Below, one piece after another: positions 1 to 6,722 of a stretch of 8,602 bases of DNA. The notes beneath the pieces are model-generated. The model searched no databases, was not told where the DNA came from, and saw only the letters and a program-made list of their open reading frames with translations. The DNA lies in NCBI GenBank assembly GCA_023301545.1, contig JALZUI010000098.1, positions 1 to 8,602 on the forward strand, written 5' to 3'. Made by a program: the position numbers and the translations under genes. The DNA comes from Akkermansiaceae bacterium (GTDB lineage: Bacteria > Verrucomicrobiota > Verrucomicrobiia > Verrucomicrobiales > Akkermansiaceae). Position 1 is the stretch's first letter. Every line of letters starts with the position of its first letter.

Positions 1-407
1 AGGTCGAGAAGACGCCCAGGAGTTGTGACTAAGATATCAACCCCTGCTGCGAGAGCACGGATTTGAGGCTTAATGTTTACACCTCCAAAGGTCACGGTGC
101 TTTTTATAGAGAGAAACTCACTGTACACGTTAATGTTGTCGAGAATTTGCGCTGCTAGTTCACGAGTCGGAGTTACAATTAAAGCCCTCGGGTTTTTACG
201 AGCGGGTTTATCTGAAAGTTGGTCAAGGATCGGCAGGACAAAGCCCGCGGTTTTCCCTGTACCTGTTTGCGCAGCGGCAAGAATGTCTTGGCCTTTAAGG
301 ATTGGAGGAATCGCTGAGGCTTGCACTGGGGAGGGGTTTGTGTAGCCTTTCTTTTCGAGAGCTTTTAGGATCTCTGGTTTTAAGCCCAACTGGGCGAATG
401 TTTTCAT
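1..407 (-). CDS. DEAD-box ATP-dependent RNA helicase, RhlE-like, N-terminal part (cut by window edge)
   Basis: ATP-dependent remodelling of RNA duplexes in the cytoplasm (ribosome assembly, RNA decay, cold adaptation in this family). The visible 135 residues form the first half of RecA-like domain 1. In order: Q motif (Phe4, then SPVQ ending at Gln29), Walker A/motif I AQTGTGKT at 46-53, motif Ia PTREL at 80-84, GG at 108-109 and motif Ib TPGR at 129-132. The DEAD motif and the second RecA domain lie beyond the left edge. The frame is open to base 1. The opening FAQLGLKPEILKALEKKGY and the AQTGTGKTAGF block resemble RhlE more than DeaD or SrmB; subfamily assignment is inference because the C-terminal tail is missing. 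The ATG start at 405-407 places Phe4 where the Q motif needs it; no Shine-Dalgarno sequence precedes it. Confidence 0.93.
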   Translation of the reverse strand, partial: MKTFAQLGLKPEILKALEKKGYTNPSPVQASAIPPILKGQDILAAAQTGTGKTAGFVLPILDQLSDKPARKNPRALIVTPTRELAAQILDNINVYSEFLSIKSTVTFGGVNIKPQIRALAAGVDILVTTPGRLLD

Positions 408-468
408 AATATCAAAAGAGCTCACTCTCTGAAATCGCAGCGAGCTGATACTTGCTCTTAGCGCATAA

Positions 469-474
469 TTTATA
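469..474 (-). promoter_or_regulatory. possible -10 element for the helicase gene
   Basis: On the minus strand TATAAA sits about 62 bp upstream of the helicase ATG and just after the terminator of the preceding gene, so an independent promoter is expected here. Upstream there is only a T-rich stretch and no recognisable TTGACA. The implied leader of about 55 nt is otherwise unremarkable. Weak, pattern-only call. Confidence 0.25.
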
Positions 475-493
475 GATTAAAAGGAAAAACAAA

Positions 494-524
494 AAAAAGC
501 CTCGGTGAATCACCGAGGCTTTTT
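494..524 (-). terminator. intrinsic terminator of the FKBP gene
   Basis: A perfect inverted repeat: GCCTCGGTG at 499-507, loop AAT at 508-510, CACCGAGGC at 511-519, flanked by A and T tracts that extend the stem. In the minus-strand direction the hairpin is followed by eight T residues and more T-rich sequence (about 483-498), about 40 bp after the FKBP stop codon. In the plus direction it is followed by only five T, and no plus-strand gene enters it. It therefore separates the FKBP gene from the helicase gene downstream. Confidence 0.9.
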
Positions 525-529
525 CTAAA

Positions 530-557
530 GTTACTAGTACCTTACAGGCCTAGTGAC
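530..557. repeat. short imperfect inverted repeat beside the FKBP stop codon
   Basis: GTTACTAG (530-537) and CTAGTGAC (550-557) can pair over 8 bp around a 12-nt loop. The single non-Watson-Crick position is a U-G wobble in plus-strand RNA and a mismatch in minus-strand RNA. It lies between the FKBP stop codon and the strong terminator. No function can be assigned; it may be chance. Confidence 0.3.
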
Positions 558-563
558 GGGGTG

Positions 564-1733
564 TTACTTAAAGTCAACAAGCTCTACGTCGAAGACGAGT
601 AAACCACCAGGGCGGTCGCCACCTTCTTGCTTAGGACCGTATGCTAGATCTTCAGGGATCCAGAAACGGAAGGTATCACCTTTGCTCATGAGTTGAAGCC
701 CTTCGGTCCAACCTGGGATAACTTGCCCAAGAGGGAAGCTAGTTGTCTCACCACGAGTAATTGAGCTATCAAACATTACACCATTCGTTTCCCAACCAGT
801 GTAATGAACAGTAACGGTATTAGATGCAGCTGGCTTATCACCACCTTCACCCTGCTTGATTACTTTGTAAGCAAGACCTGATTCCGTTTTCTTAGCATCC
901 GCTGGTACAGCTGCTACATCCTCTGGGGTAGTAGGAGCGGCAATAGGAGCTGAAACTTCTACGAGCTCTAGTTGACACTTAACGATTGGGTCAGGAGCAC
1001 CTAGCATGTCACCTGGGATGTAAACGTCCGCTTTACCAGCAGGCTTAAGCTGAGAGAATACTTCCTTGAAGAACGGAGGTAACTTGTCCATTGGCGCAAG
1101 CTGAGGTCCACCTTGTTGCTCTGAAGACTGTACTACACTTCCGTCAGGAGCGAGGAACGCAAAGTTAAACTTAACGTTTTGTTCTGCGGTCGGAACAGCG
1201 CCTTCTCCTTCATTCGTTACAACGTATGAAAATCCACCTTCAGACTTTTTAGCCTCAGCAGGGATTGCGATTGGCTCTGGGCCTTTTTCGATTTCGAGAA
1301 GTTCAACATCAAAAACAAGAAGTCCGCCAGGACGACCGCCACCTTCTTGCTTAGGACCGTACGCGAGGCCTTCTGGAATCCAGAAACGACGCTTTTCACC
1401 GACTACCATAAGTTGTACACCTTCCGTCCAACCTGGGATTACGCGATTGAGGGGGAAGCTTGTAGGTTCGCCTCTTTTAACCGAGCTGTCGAACATTTCA
1501 CCATTAGTTTCCCAACCGGTGTAATGAACCTTAACCGTATCGGTAGCAGCTGGGTGCTCCGTACCTGTACCTGCTTGGAGAACTACAGAAGCGAGACCGC
1601 TTTCTGTTACGATTGCCGCTTCTGGTGCCTTAGCGACATCTGCGGGGGCTTTGAGATCATCTTGTGCCATAAGGCTGATGAGACTGGCAGTATACGCGGT
1701 AACTACCAAGAAGAATTTTGAGTAATATTTCAT
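564..1733 (-). CDS. secreted FKBP-type peptidyl-prolyl cis-trans isomerase with three FKBP-like domains
   Basis: Peptidyl-prolyl isomerase/chaperone expected in the periplasm or outer envelope. The 389 residues begin with a signal peptide (about 1-23, hydrophobic stretch 7-21, MAQ near the cleavage site). Three FKBP-like units follow, at about 44-148, 164-261 and 283-389. Domains 1 and 3 carry the classical residues: VHYTGW (Tyr71/Tyr311), MFDSS (Phe81-Asp82/Phe321-Asp322), VIPGW (Trp102/Trp342), AYG (Tyr125/Tyr365) and VFDVEL (Phe141/Phe381). The middle unit has the overall pattern (VKFNFAFLAPDGSVVQSS) but no active-site Tyr, FD pair or GW, so it is probably a non-catalytic spacer or binding domain. 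Most single-domain bacterial FKBPs are far shorter. Ala/Pro-rich linkers join the units. The ATG at 1731-1733 directly precedes the signal peptide. A strong terminator follows the gene. mutY lies 136 bp upstream on the same strand, and its transcript could read into this gene. Confidence 0.93.
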   Translation of the reverse strand: MKYYSKFFLVVTAYTASLISLMAQDDLKAPADVAKAPEAAIVTESGLASVVLQAGTGTEHPAATDTVKVHYTGWETNGEMFDSSVKRGEPTSFPLNRVIPGWTEGVQLMVVGEKRRFWIPEGLAYGPKQEGGGRPGGLLVFDVELLEIEKGPEPIAIPAEAKKSEGGFSYVVTNEGEGAVPTAEQNVKFNFAFLAPDGSVVQSSEQQGGPQLAPMDKLPPFFKEVFSQLKPAGKADVYIPGDMLGAPDPIVKCQLELVEVSAPIAAPTTPEDVAAVPADAKKTESGLAYKVIKQGEGGDKPAASNTVTVHYTGWETNGVMFDSSITRGETTSFPLGQVIPGWTEGLQLMSKGDTFRFWIPEDLAYGPKQEGGDRPGGLLVFDVELVDFK

Positions 1734-1869
1734 CTGTTAGGTTTCGTTTTTTGTCGCACATTTCTATCCTGTAAAGCCCAAAGGCGAAGGGTGAGATATG
1801 CGAACTTAGAGCGACAACACTCCGAGTTCTTATCTGATTTGTCAAACTTTCCTTGTAATCCATTTCTCG
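1734..1869 (-). other. intergenic region between mutY and the FKBP gene
   Basis: 136 bp with no hairpin-plus-T-tract after mutY. On the minus strand there is a TTTGACA at 1840-1846, but no good -10 about 17 bp downstream, so a promoter for the FKBP gene cannot be placed. A 68-codon open frame overlapping this gap has no family resemblance and runs out of frame into the signal-peptide coding region. Confidence 0.5.
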
Positions 1870-2892
1870 TTAAAGCTCCTCTAGCAACAGGCGATCAATA
1901 ACCCTCCTTACAGGTGAAGCGATCGGCAGCACCTCCAGATCGCCTAGAGAAAACCACCCCCCTTCCAAATTCAGCTCCTCCTCAGCTTCATACACTTTAA
2001 GTAAAACCTTATATTTAGTAATCGAGTACGTACTCTCATCTCGCAGCGCCAACCCCCGCGTCTCGCCATCTTCTACAACTGGTAATTGCCACATACCTTT
2101 CCTGCGCGACCCTTCCCCCTTACTTAAAAACAGATCTCCATTTTTCCGACGAATCCACAACACCTCCTCTAACACTTCCGTTGCCTTTTTCTTGGCCTTT
2201 TTTACCGGCAAGTCTAGAGGGCGAGACGTTTGACAATACCGAGCCACAGGACATTCGGTGCACAGCACTTTGCGATTTCGGCAAACTTTTTGCCCCAGCT
2301 CCATAAGCGCCCCATTGTAGAAGCGTGCTTGCTCGTGCGAGACTAACTCCCCTGCCCGCTTCCATGCCTCTTTTCGACCTTCGGCGCTATCAATCTCACG
2401 CGCATCATCAAAAAGCCTAGCGAAAACCCGAGCTACATTGGCATCAACTAGGGGAGCACTTAAATTGTAAGCAAAGGAGGCCACTGCGGCGGAAGTGTAC
2501 GCGCCTACTCCTGGCAGAGCCTGTAATCCTGCTAGATCCAGCGGAAACTTTCCGTTATGATTATCGACCACTTCCCGCGCTGTTTTTTGCAAGTTTCTCA
2601 CTCGATTATAATAACCTAGGCCTTCCCACGCTCGTAAAATCTCCTGCTCACTGGCCTCTGCTAAGGCCTTAGGAGTCGGGAACTCTTCAATAAAACGCTC
2701 AAAGCGGCGATTCTCCACCACCGATTGAATCGTGGTCTGTTGCAACATCACCTCCGACACCAAAATACGATACGGGTCTTCCGTCTGACGCCAGAGATAG
2801 TCCTCCTTATTTGCTAAAAACCACGTAATTAACGCCTCTTGAAACCCCAAGGAATCCTCTAAAGGTGAGCGCTCATAAGCAGGCTTGGTCAT
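1870..2892 (-). CDS. mutY: A/G-specific adenine DNA glycosylase MutY
   Basis: Removes adenine mispaired with 8-oxoguanine or guanine in base-excision repair. Residues are numbered here from a TTG at 2899-2901, giving 343 aa. The more likely start is the in-frame ATG at 2890-2892, three codons later, giving 340 aa. Visible motifs: catalytic Glu50 in SEVMLQQT (49-56), GLGYYNRVRNL (94-104), helix-hairpin-helix LPGVGAYTSAAV (129-140), catalytic Asp153 in VDANVARV, and the [4Fe-4S] ligands Cys207-x6-Cys214-x2-Cys217-x5-Cys223. The C-terminal Nudix-like 8-oxoG recognition domain (about 240-343) is complete, with GMWQLPVVE at 269-277. Where many MutY proteins have an FSH-type loop, this one reads YSITKYKV (292-299). 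Length is normal for the family. A hairpin with a T-run abuts the start, and no Shine-Dalgarno sequence is present. Confidence 0.95.
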   Translation of the reverse strand: MTKPAYERSPLEDSLGFQEALITWFLANKEDYLWRQTEDPYRILVSEVMLQQTTIQSVVENRRFERFIEEFPTPKALAEASEQEILRAWEGLGYYNRVRNLQKTAREVVDNHNGKFPLDLAGLQALPGVGAYTSAAVASFAYNLSAPLVDANVARVFARLFDDAREIDSAEGRKEAWKRAGELVSHEQARFYNGALMELGQKVCRNRKVLCTECPVARYCQTSRPLDLPVKKAKKKATEVLEEVLWIRRKNGDLFLSKGEGSRRKGMWQLPVVEDGETRGLALRDESTYSITKYKVLLKVYEAEEELNLEGGWFSLGDLEVLPIASPVRRVIDRLLLEEL

Positions 2893-2905
2893 GAAATACA
2901 AAAAA

Positions 2906-2924
2906 CATCAGAACCCGTCTGATG
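2906..2924 (-). terminator. second hairpin plus T-run immediately before mutY
   Basis: CATCAGA (2906-2912) and TCTGATG (2918-2924) form a perfect 7-bp stem with a 5-nt loop. On the minus strand it is followed directly by six T residues and then, 7 nt later, the mutY ATG. It has the shape of a weak intrinsic terminator or attenuator and stands about 16 bp after the stronger gnd terminator. A role in limiting read-through or in mutY expression is inference. Confidence 0.5.
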
Positions 2925-2940
2925 CAACCGCCAAACCACA

Positions 2941-2974
2941 AAAAACGCCCTCCGTAATGGAGAGCGTTTTTTTC
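2941..2974 (-). terminator. intrinsic terminator of gnd
   Basis: Read on the minus strand, ACGCTCTCC, loop ATTAC, GGAGGGCGT, then a run of T residues, 22 bp after the gnd stop codon. The one irregular position (bases 2950 and 2964) is a U-G wobble in minus-strand RNA but a C-A mismatch in plus-strand RNA. This supports use on the minus strand, that is, for gnd. Confidence 0.88.
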
Positions 2975-2995
2975 ATAATAAGGTTAACCCTCAGG

Positions 2996-4426
2996 TTACC
3001 CGATTAGCTCAGGCCAGTCTTCCGTGTGGAAGAACTCACCCTCAGGCTTATCAAGTCGCTCGTAAGTGTGAGCTCCGAAGAAGTCACGCTGCGCTTGAAG
3101 AAGGTTAGCTGGGAGACGCTCCGCACGGTATGCGTCATAGTATGCAAGTGATCCACCGAAGGATGGAACTGGGATACCATTAGTCGCCGCGAGTGCTACT
3201 ACTTCACGCCAATCTTGCTGCCCTTTGTTAAGGATATCAGTGAAGAACGGAGCGAGCATGAGGTTAACTGGTGCATTAGAAGCGTATGCTTCTGTGATGC
3301 GGTTAAGGAACTGCGCACGGATGATACATCCACCACGCCAGATCTTAGCGATCTCACCAAGTTGAAGATCCCAACCCTTATCTGCACCAACTTTGCTGAT
3401 GAGGTCGAGGCCTTGAGCGTAAGATACGATCTTAGACGCGAAGAGAGCATTACGAACCTTAGCAACGAGATCAGCCTTAGGAAGAGTGAGGTCAAAGCTC
3501 CAGTTATCTGGGCCTTGGAGGATGCCAGAAGCAACCTTACGCTCATCACGCTTAGCAGAAAGAATACGAGCTTCTACAGAACCTGCGATCGTAGAGAATG
3601 GAACCGCTTGTTCTACAGACTCCATTACGGTCCATCGACCAGTTCCTTTTTGACCCGCTTTATCAACAACGATGTCAACGAGGTCTTTACCTGTTTCCAC
3701 GTCCTTGTGCTTCAGAATGTTAGCTGTGATGTCAATGAGGAAGGACTCAAGGTCTCCTGCATTCCACTCAGCAAAGATCTCTGCTTGTTCCGCATTGGAG
3801 ATTCCAGCGGCTTTGAAGATGTTGTAGGCTTCACAGATGAGTTGCATGTCGCCGTACTCAATTCCGTTGTGAACCATTTTCACGAAGTGACCTGCGCCGC
3901 CTTTACCAATGTGCGTAACACATGGCTCGCCATCAACCTTAGCAGAGATGGATTCAAAAATTGGCTGCATTACTTCCCATGTGGACTCAGGTCCACCAGG
4001 CATGATTGATGGGCCTTTCAGAGCACCTTCTTCACCACCAGAAACACCTGCTCCGATGAAACGGAAACCGAGTGGCTCTAACCATGCGTCGCGACGTTCG
4101 GTATCGGTGTAAAGTGAGTTACCACCGTCAATAACGATATCCCCTTCATCTAGGTGAGGGAGTAATCCTTCGATCACCTTATCAACAGGACCACCCGCTT
4201 TAACCATGATCATGATTTTGCGTGGACGCTTGAGGCTTGCAATAAATTCTTCGATCGTCGGCGCACCAACGAGGTTCTTGTCCGAGTTCTCAGCGATGAA
4301 CTCTTCCATAGTAGAAGTAGTTCTGTTATATACTGAAACGGTAAAGCCGCGGCTTTCTACGTTAAGAACGAGGTTTTGACCCATTACGGCCAATCCAATT
4401 AATCCAAAATCACTATTTGCTTCCAT
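2996..4426 (-). CDS. gnd: 6-phosphogluconate dehydrogenase, decarboxylating
   Basis: Oxidatively decarboxylates 6-phosphogluconate to ribulose 5-phosphate, making NADPH in the oxidative pentose phosphate pathway; cytoplasmic. 476 residues, the normal length of the long-chain bacterial/animal-type enzyme. The N-terminal Rossmann fold shows GLAVMGQNL (11-19) and the NADP-binding NRTT (35-38). IDGGNS is at 99-104 and GVSGGEEGALKGPSIMPGG at 127-145. The catalytic block GHFVKMVHNGIEY (179-191) supplies Lys183, His186, Asn187 and Glu190. The all-helical C-terminal domain has KAGQKGTGRWT (256-266, with Lys260), Arg287, and the late Arg447/His453 pair in QRDFFGAH that binds substrate phosphate across the dimer. 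The ATG at 4424-4426 places the Rossmann glycine motif correctly. It is monocistronic by appearance: divergent from pgsA and closed by its own terminator. No SD sequence precedes it. Confidence 0.97.
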   Translation of the reverse strand: MEANSDFGLIGLAVMGQNLVLNVESRGFTVSVYNRTTSTMEEFIAENSDKNLVGAPTIEEFIASLKRPRKIMIMVKAGGPVDKVIEGLLPHLDEGDIVIDGGNSLYTDTERRDAWLEPLGFRFIGAGVSGGEEGALKGPSIMPGGPESTWEVMQPIFESISAKVDGEPCVTHIGKGGAGHFVKMVHNGIEYGDMQLICEAYNIFKAAGISNAEQAEIFAEWNAGDLESFLIDITANILKHKDVETGKDLVDIVVDKAGQKGTGRWTVMESVEQAVPFSTIAGSVEARILSAKRDERKVASGILQGPDNWSFDLTLPKADLVAKVRNALFASKIVSYAQGLDLISKVGADKGWDLQLGEIAKIWRGGCIIRAQFLNRITEAYASNAPVNLMLAPFFTDILNKGQQDWREVVALAATNGIPVPSFGGSLAYYDAYRAERLPANLLQAQRDFFGAHTYERLDKPEGEFFHTEDWPELIG

Positions 4427-4517
4427 AATTAAATGTCTGTACTGAATCTGTTATATAATATTACCACTAAGGCAACCCATACTTTTCTCTTTCTCTAACC
4501 TAACATTATTTTCGCTC
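4427..4517. promoter_or_regulatory. divergent gnd/pgsA promoter region
   Basis: 91 bp between two divergent starts. A near-palindromic AT core, TTATATAATATTA, includes a perfect plus-strand TATAAT at 4454-4459; the minus strand gives TATTAT and TATAAC in the same core, so it could serve both genes. No convincing TTGACA lies 16-18 bp upstream on either strand. The pgsA leader holds a pyrimidine tract (4482-4496) instead of a Shine-Dalgarno sequence. Confidence 0.5.
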
Positions 4518-5060
4518 ATGAACCTCCCAAATATTTTAAGCCTTTGTCGTATTGTAATGGCGGCCATATTCACCCTTTTTCTCAGCATCAATACTTCTTG
4601 GGCACCGCTCGCAGCCTTAATCTTCTTTGCACTCGCCGCCATCACTGACTTTTTTGACGGCTACCTCGCCCGCAAGCTTAACCTAGTAACCGACCTCGGA
4701 AAACTCCTCGACCCCCTTGCTGATAAGATTCTCGTAGCAGCTGCCTTTGTCTGTTTCACCGCCATGGGGCTCTGCCCAGCGTGGGTCACCGTTGCAATTC
4801 TCTTCCGCGAGTTTTCCGTCACAGGACTACGTCTCCTCCTTGTCGAGAAGCAAGTCGTCCTCCCTGCCGATCAATGGGGGAAATGGAAAACGGTCTCCCA
4901 AATGGCCTACTGTATCTTAGTCCTCCTAGGACTCAGTATCTCAGGCTCCGCAGGCGGTGGCTGGATGACCTACTCTCACATCCTCTTAGGAATCGTCTTA
5001 CTGCTCACCCTCGCATCTGGGGCGAACTACTTTCGTAAGGCGCTACCAATGCTTAAGTGA
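4518..5060 (+). CDS. pgsA: CDP-diacylglycerol--glycerol-3-phosphate 3-phosphatidyltransferase (PGP synthase)
   Basis: Inner-membrane enzyme that joins CDP-diacylglycerol and glycerol 3-phosphate to give phosphatidylglycerophosphate, the committed step to phosphatidylglycerol and cardiolipin. 180 residues, a typical PgsA length. The CDP-alcohol phosphatidyltransferase signature is complete: Asp47-Gly48-x2-Ala51-Arg52-x8-Gly61-x3-Asp65-x3-Asp69, preceded by Asp44. The start MNLPNILSLCRI, REFSVTGLRLLL (97-108) and GKWKTVSQM (121-129) are PgsA-like and separate it from PssA and cardiolipin synthase. Hydrophobic membrane segments lie at about 11-24, 29-43, 71-84, 88-97, 128-143 and 153-168. The ATG at 4518 gives this canonical N-terminus. 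The stop is 8 bp from that of the convergent acetylesterase gene, and no obvious terminator lies between them. Confidence 0.95.
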   Translation: MNLPNILSLCRIVMAAIFTLFLSINTSWAPLAALIFFALAAITDFFDGYLARKLNLVTDLGKLLDPLADKILVAAAFVCFTAMGLCPAWVTVAILFREFSVTGLRLLLVEKQVVLPADQWGKWKTVSQMAYCILVLLGLSISGSAGGGWMTYSHILLGIVLLLTLASGANYFRKALPMLK

Positions 5061-5068
5061 CCCAACCA

Positions 5069-6574
5069 TTACTGCGGTGACGGAGGGAAAGAATCCGTCC
5101 TAAACGGTCGAGTCGGCAGACCTTCCTCGTTTACTAAGTTCACCTGAGGCTTACCAGCAAAGGCATATCGAACATAGAGCGGATCTTTCACTTCTGAGGA
5201 CAACAATACGATACTCTCCCCCTGAATCTCCGCCAGCGCAGGAACCCACTCTTGGGAATCATCTGCGACCCAAAACGCACTAGGCGCTTCGCCATTAGTC
5301 GTCTTTAGATTCTGATCAAATTTCACTGTCAAGCGCCCCGCAGTAGCCACGACCTCTTGCATCACAGGCCCCTCGGCAACTAGTTCTTGCTTTAAGGTAT
5401 CCCGAGCCGCCAGCAACGCCAGACGCTGACCAATTGGGATCTTATCCTTAGGGTGAATATCCATAACACTCCCCAGGTCGATTGTATTTACCACCGAGGT
5501 ATGAGGGAGATCTAGCGCTTGCAGCTGAGATTCACGCATCCAAGCCCACGAGATAGCATTTGGATGCTCCTCTTTTCCATCTAAACCTTTGGCGTAACCT
5601 GGGAGCATGACTACCTGAAACTGCATTTCATCATTGCCCCACGCACGGCGATAACGCGCCACCCAATGCTTAAGAGTTTCCCCATATTTTAACATCCCTG
5701 AATTCTTCTCGTGAAAGAGCTTGCCCTCCATTGAGCCCATCATCTTAGCGTTTCGCTCTCCTTGGTACCAAACCAACCCTTTACAGGCGTACGGAATCAA
5801 GGGGTGCATCATCGCGTTATACAGGATATTTGTCTGACGGCGTAAGAAAATATCATCTCCTTTACCCCAAGGTCGTGGACCATCTAGAATCACTTGAATC
5901 TTATTTCGAATATTTTCATTCGCATCAAACGTTTCCATCATCTCCTTAAAGTGAGGGACGCTCTCCATCATATCCCTTGGCATCCAGGCTTCTAACCCGG
6001 AACTCCCCCAAGAGGTCAAAATAATGCCCACAGGAGCCTCTGAACGAAGTTGTAAGTAATGAGCAAAGGTGAACGCTACTGCGCTATCAGGAACCTCCGC
6101 CAACCATTCCCCGCCATGCGAATCTTGCTCTTCAAAGGCCACCGCCTGCGGCATGGTAAACGATCTGATATGCTTAGCCTCTGATGTAAGCTTTTTAGCT
6201 TTGGGAACAGCGTTCAGTCTCATCTGCATATTAGATTGGCCCGAGCATATCCAAACATCTCCCACCTGCACCTCTTTGAAATCTGCTCGCTCTTCACCAC
6301 TCGCCACCGTGAGCACTCGCCCCTCAAAAGAAGCCTCCAACGCATCGAGCTCTACTTGCCACTTGCCTGATTTATCCGCTTGCGCAGATTTTTCCTGCCC
6401 TGCAAAGCTGACTTTAATAGTAGCTCCCTCATCAGCAGTACCCCATACCGGAATCGCCGACTCTCTCTGCAAGACCGCGTGATCGGTAAAAATATTGGCG
6501 ACCGTAAGTTCAGCAATCGCTTGTGATACTAGTAAACTCCATAGGAGCATTGGTAATTTTAAAATATTCATCAT
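5069..6574 (-). CDS. secreted sialate O-acetylesterase-family (SGNH-type) carbohydrate esterase
   Basis: Predicted to remove O-acetyl groups from sugars outside the cytoplasm. 501 residues: signal peptide 1-21 (hydrophobic 8-20, cleavage near QAIA-E), then an N-terminal beta-sandwich-like region with FTDHAVLQR (29-37) and IPVWGTADEG (41-50), typical of this family. The SGNH-like esterase core follows: GDVWICSGQSNMQM (105-118) with nucleophile Ser114, GLVWYQGERNA (266-276), and DIHPKDKIPIGQRLA (372-386) with the catalytic Asp372/His374 pair. A C-terminal beta region (about 400-495) completes it. The usual WYQGESNA block has Arg274 instead of Ser. No sialic acid genes are nearby, so the substrate is more likely an acetylated polysaccharide; that is inference. 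The start has tandem ATGs at 6572-6574 and 6569-6571; either suits the signal peptide. No SD sequence is visible. Confidence 0.9.
   Translation of the reverse strand: MMNILKLPMLLWSLLVSQAIAELTVANIFTDHAVLQRESAIPVWGTADEGATIKVSFAGQEKSAQADKSGKWQVELDALEASFEGRVLTVASGEERADFKEVQVGDVWICSGQSNMQMRLNAVPKAKKLTSEAKHIRSFTMPQAVAFEEQDSHGGEWLAEVPDSAVAFTFAHYLQLRSEAPVGIILTSWGSSGLEAWMPRDMMESVPHFKEMMETFDANENIRNKIQVILDGPRPWGKGDDIFLRRQTNILYNAMMHPLIPYACKGLVWYQGERNAKMMGSMEGKLFHEKNSGMLKYGETLKHWVARYRRAWGNDEMQFQVVMLPGYAKGLDGKEEHPNAISWAWMRESQLQALDLPHTSVVNTIDLGSVMDIHPKDKIPIGQRLALLAARDTLKQELVAEGPVMQEVVATAGRLTVKFDQNLKTTNGEAPSAFWVADDSQEWVPALAEIQGESIVLLSSEVKDPLYVRYAFAGKPQVNLVNEEGLPTRPFRTDSFPPSPQ
5079..5099. repeat. small inverted repeat at the pgsA/esterase convergence
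   Basis: GACGGA (5079-5084) and TCCGTC (5094-5099) form a 6-bp stem with a 9-nt loop just past the pgsA stop, inside the last codons of the esterase gene. It lacks a T-tract on the plus side, so it is at best a weak or factor-assisted end for pgsA transcripts. It may simply be coding sequence. Confidence 0.25.
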
Positions 6575-6722
6575 CGCTTAAGATTTATTTTTCAGAAGAC
6601 ACCCTTCCCTCTCACCAGATTCTAGGCGCCATACTATTTAATACTATCCAAAAAAAGATTTTCTCTCGCTGAGCTCAATAAAAATCTGTGAAAGCCCTCC
6701 GTAATCATGCTATGCACGCTAA
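6575..6722. promoter_or_regulatory. divergent esterase/glycosyltransferase intergenic region
   Basis: 148 bp that must hold promoters for both divergent units. It contains a direct repeat ATACTAT at 6631-6637 and 6641-6647 (10 bp apart, about one helical turn), whose plus strand offers TACTAT-type and whose minus strand offers TAGTAT-type -10 hexamers. A run of seven A follows at 6650-6656. No clear -35 was found. There is no Shine-Dalgarno sequence before either gene and no hairpin with a T-tract. Confidence 0.4.

Noticed and set aside
1347..1721. 124-codon plus-strand frame inside the FKBP gene
   Set aside because: It is antisense to a well-supported FKBP domain and signal peptide, and its translation resembles no family.
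1840..1846. TTTGACA as a -35 box for the FKBP gene
   Set aside because: No acceptable -10 hexamer lies 16-18 bp downstream on that strand.
1657..1863. 68-codon minus-strand frame across the mutY-FKBP gap
   Set aside because: It overlaps the FKBP signal-peptide region out of frame and has no motif. It could be a leader peptide, but nothing supports that.
2899..2901. TTG as the mutY start
   Set aside because: An ATG three codons downstream is a better initiator, and the TTG lies at the foot of a hairpin/T-run. Neither has an SD sequence, so this is a preference, not proof.
3215..4009. 264-codon open frame on the plus strand, entirely antisense to gnd
   Set aside because: The minus-strand gnd frame has every catalytic and binding motif of the family. 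The antisense translation shows no recognisable motif, and its length is explained by codon usage in gnd.
4451..4645. 64-codon minus-strand frame between gnd and pgsA
   Set aside because: It overlaps the start of pgsA in antisense and its translation shows no family resemblance.
6069..6482. 137-codon plus-strand frame inside the esterase gene
   Set aside because: It is antisense to the catalytic GQSNM block and shows no supporting features.
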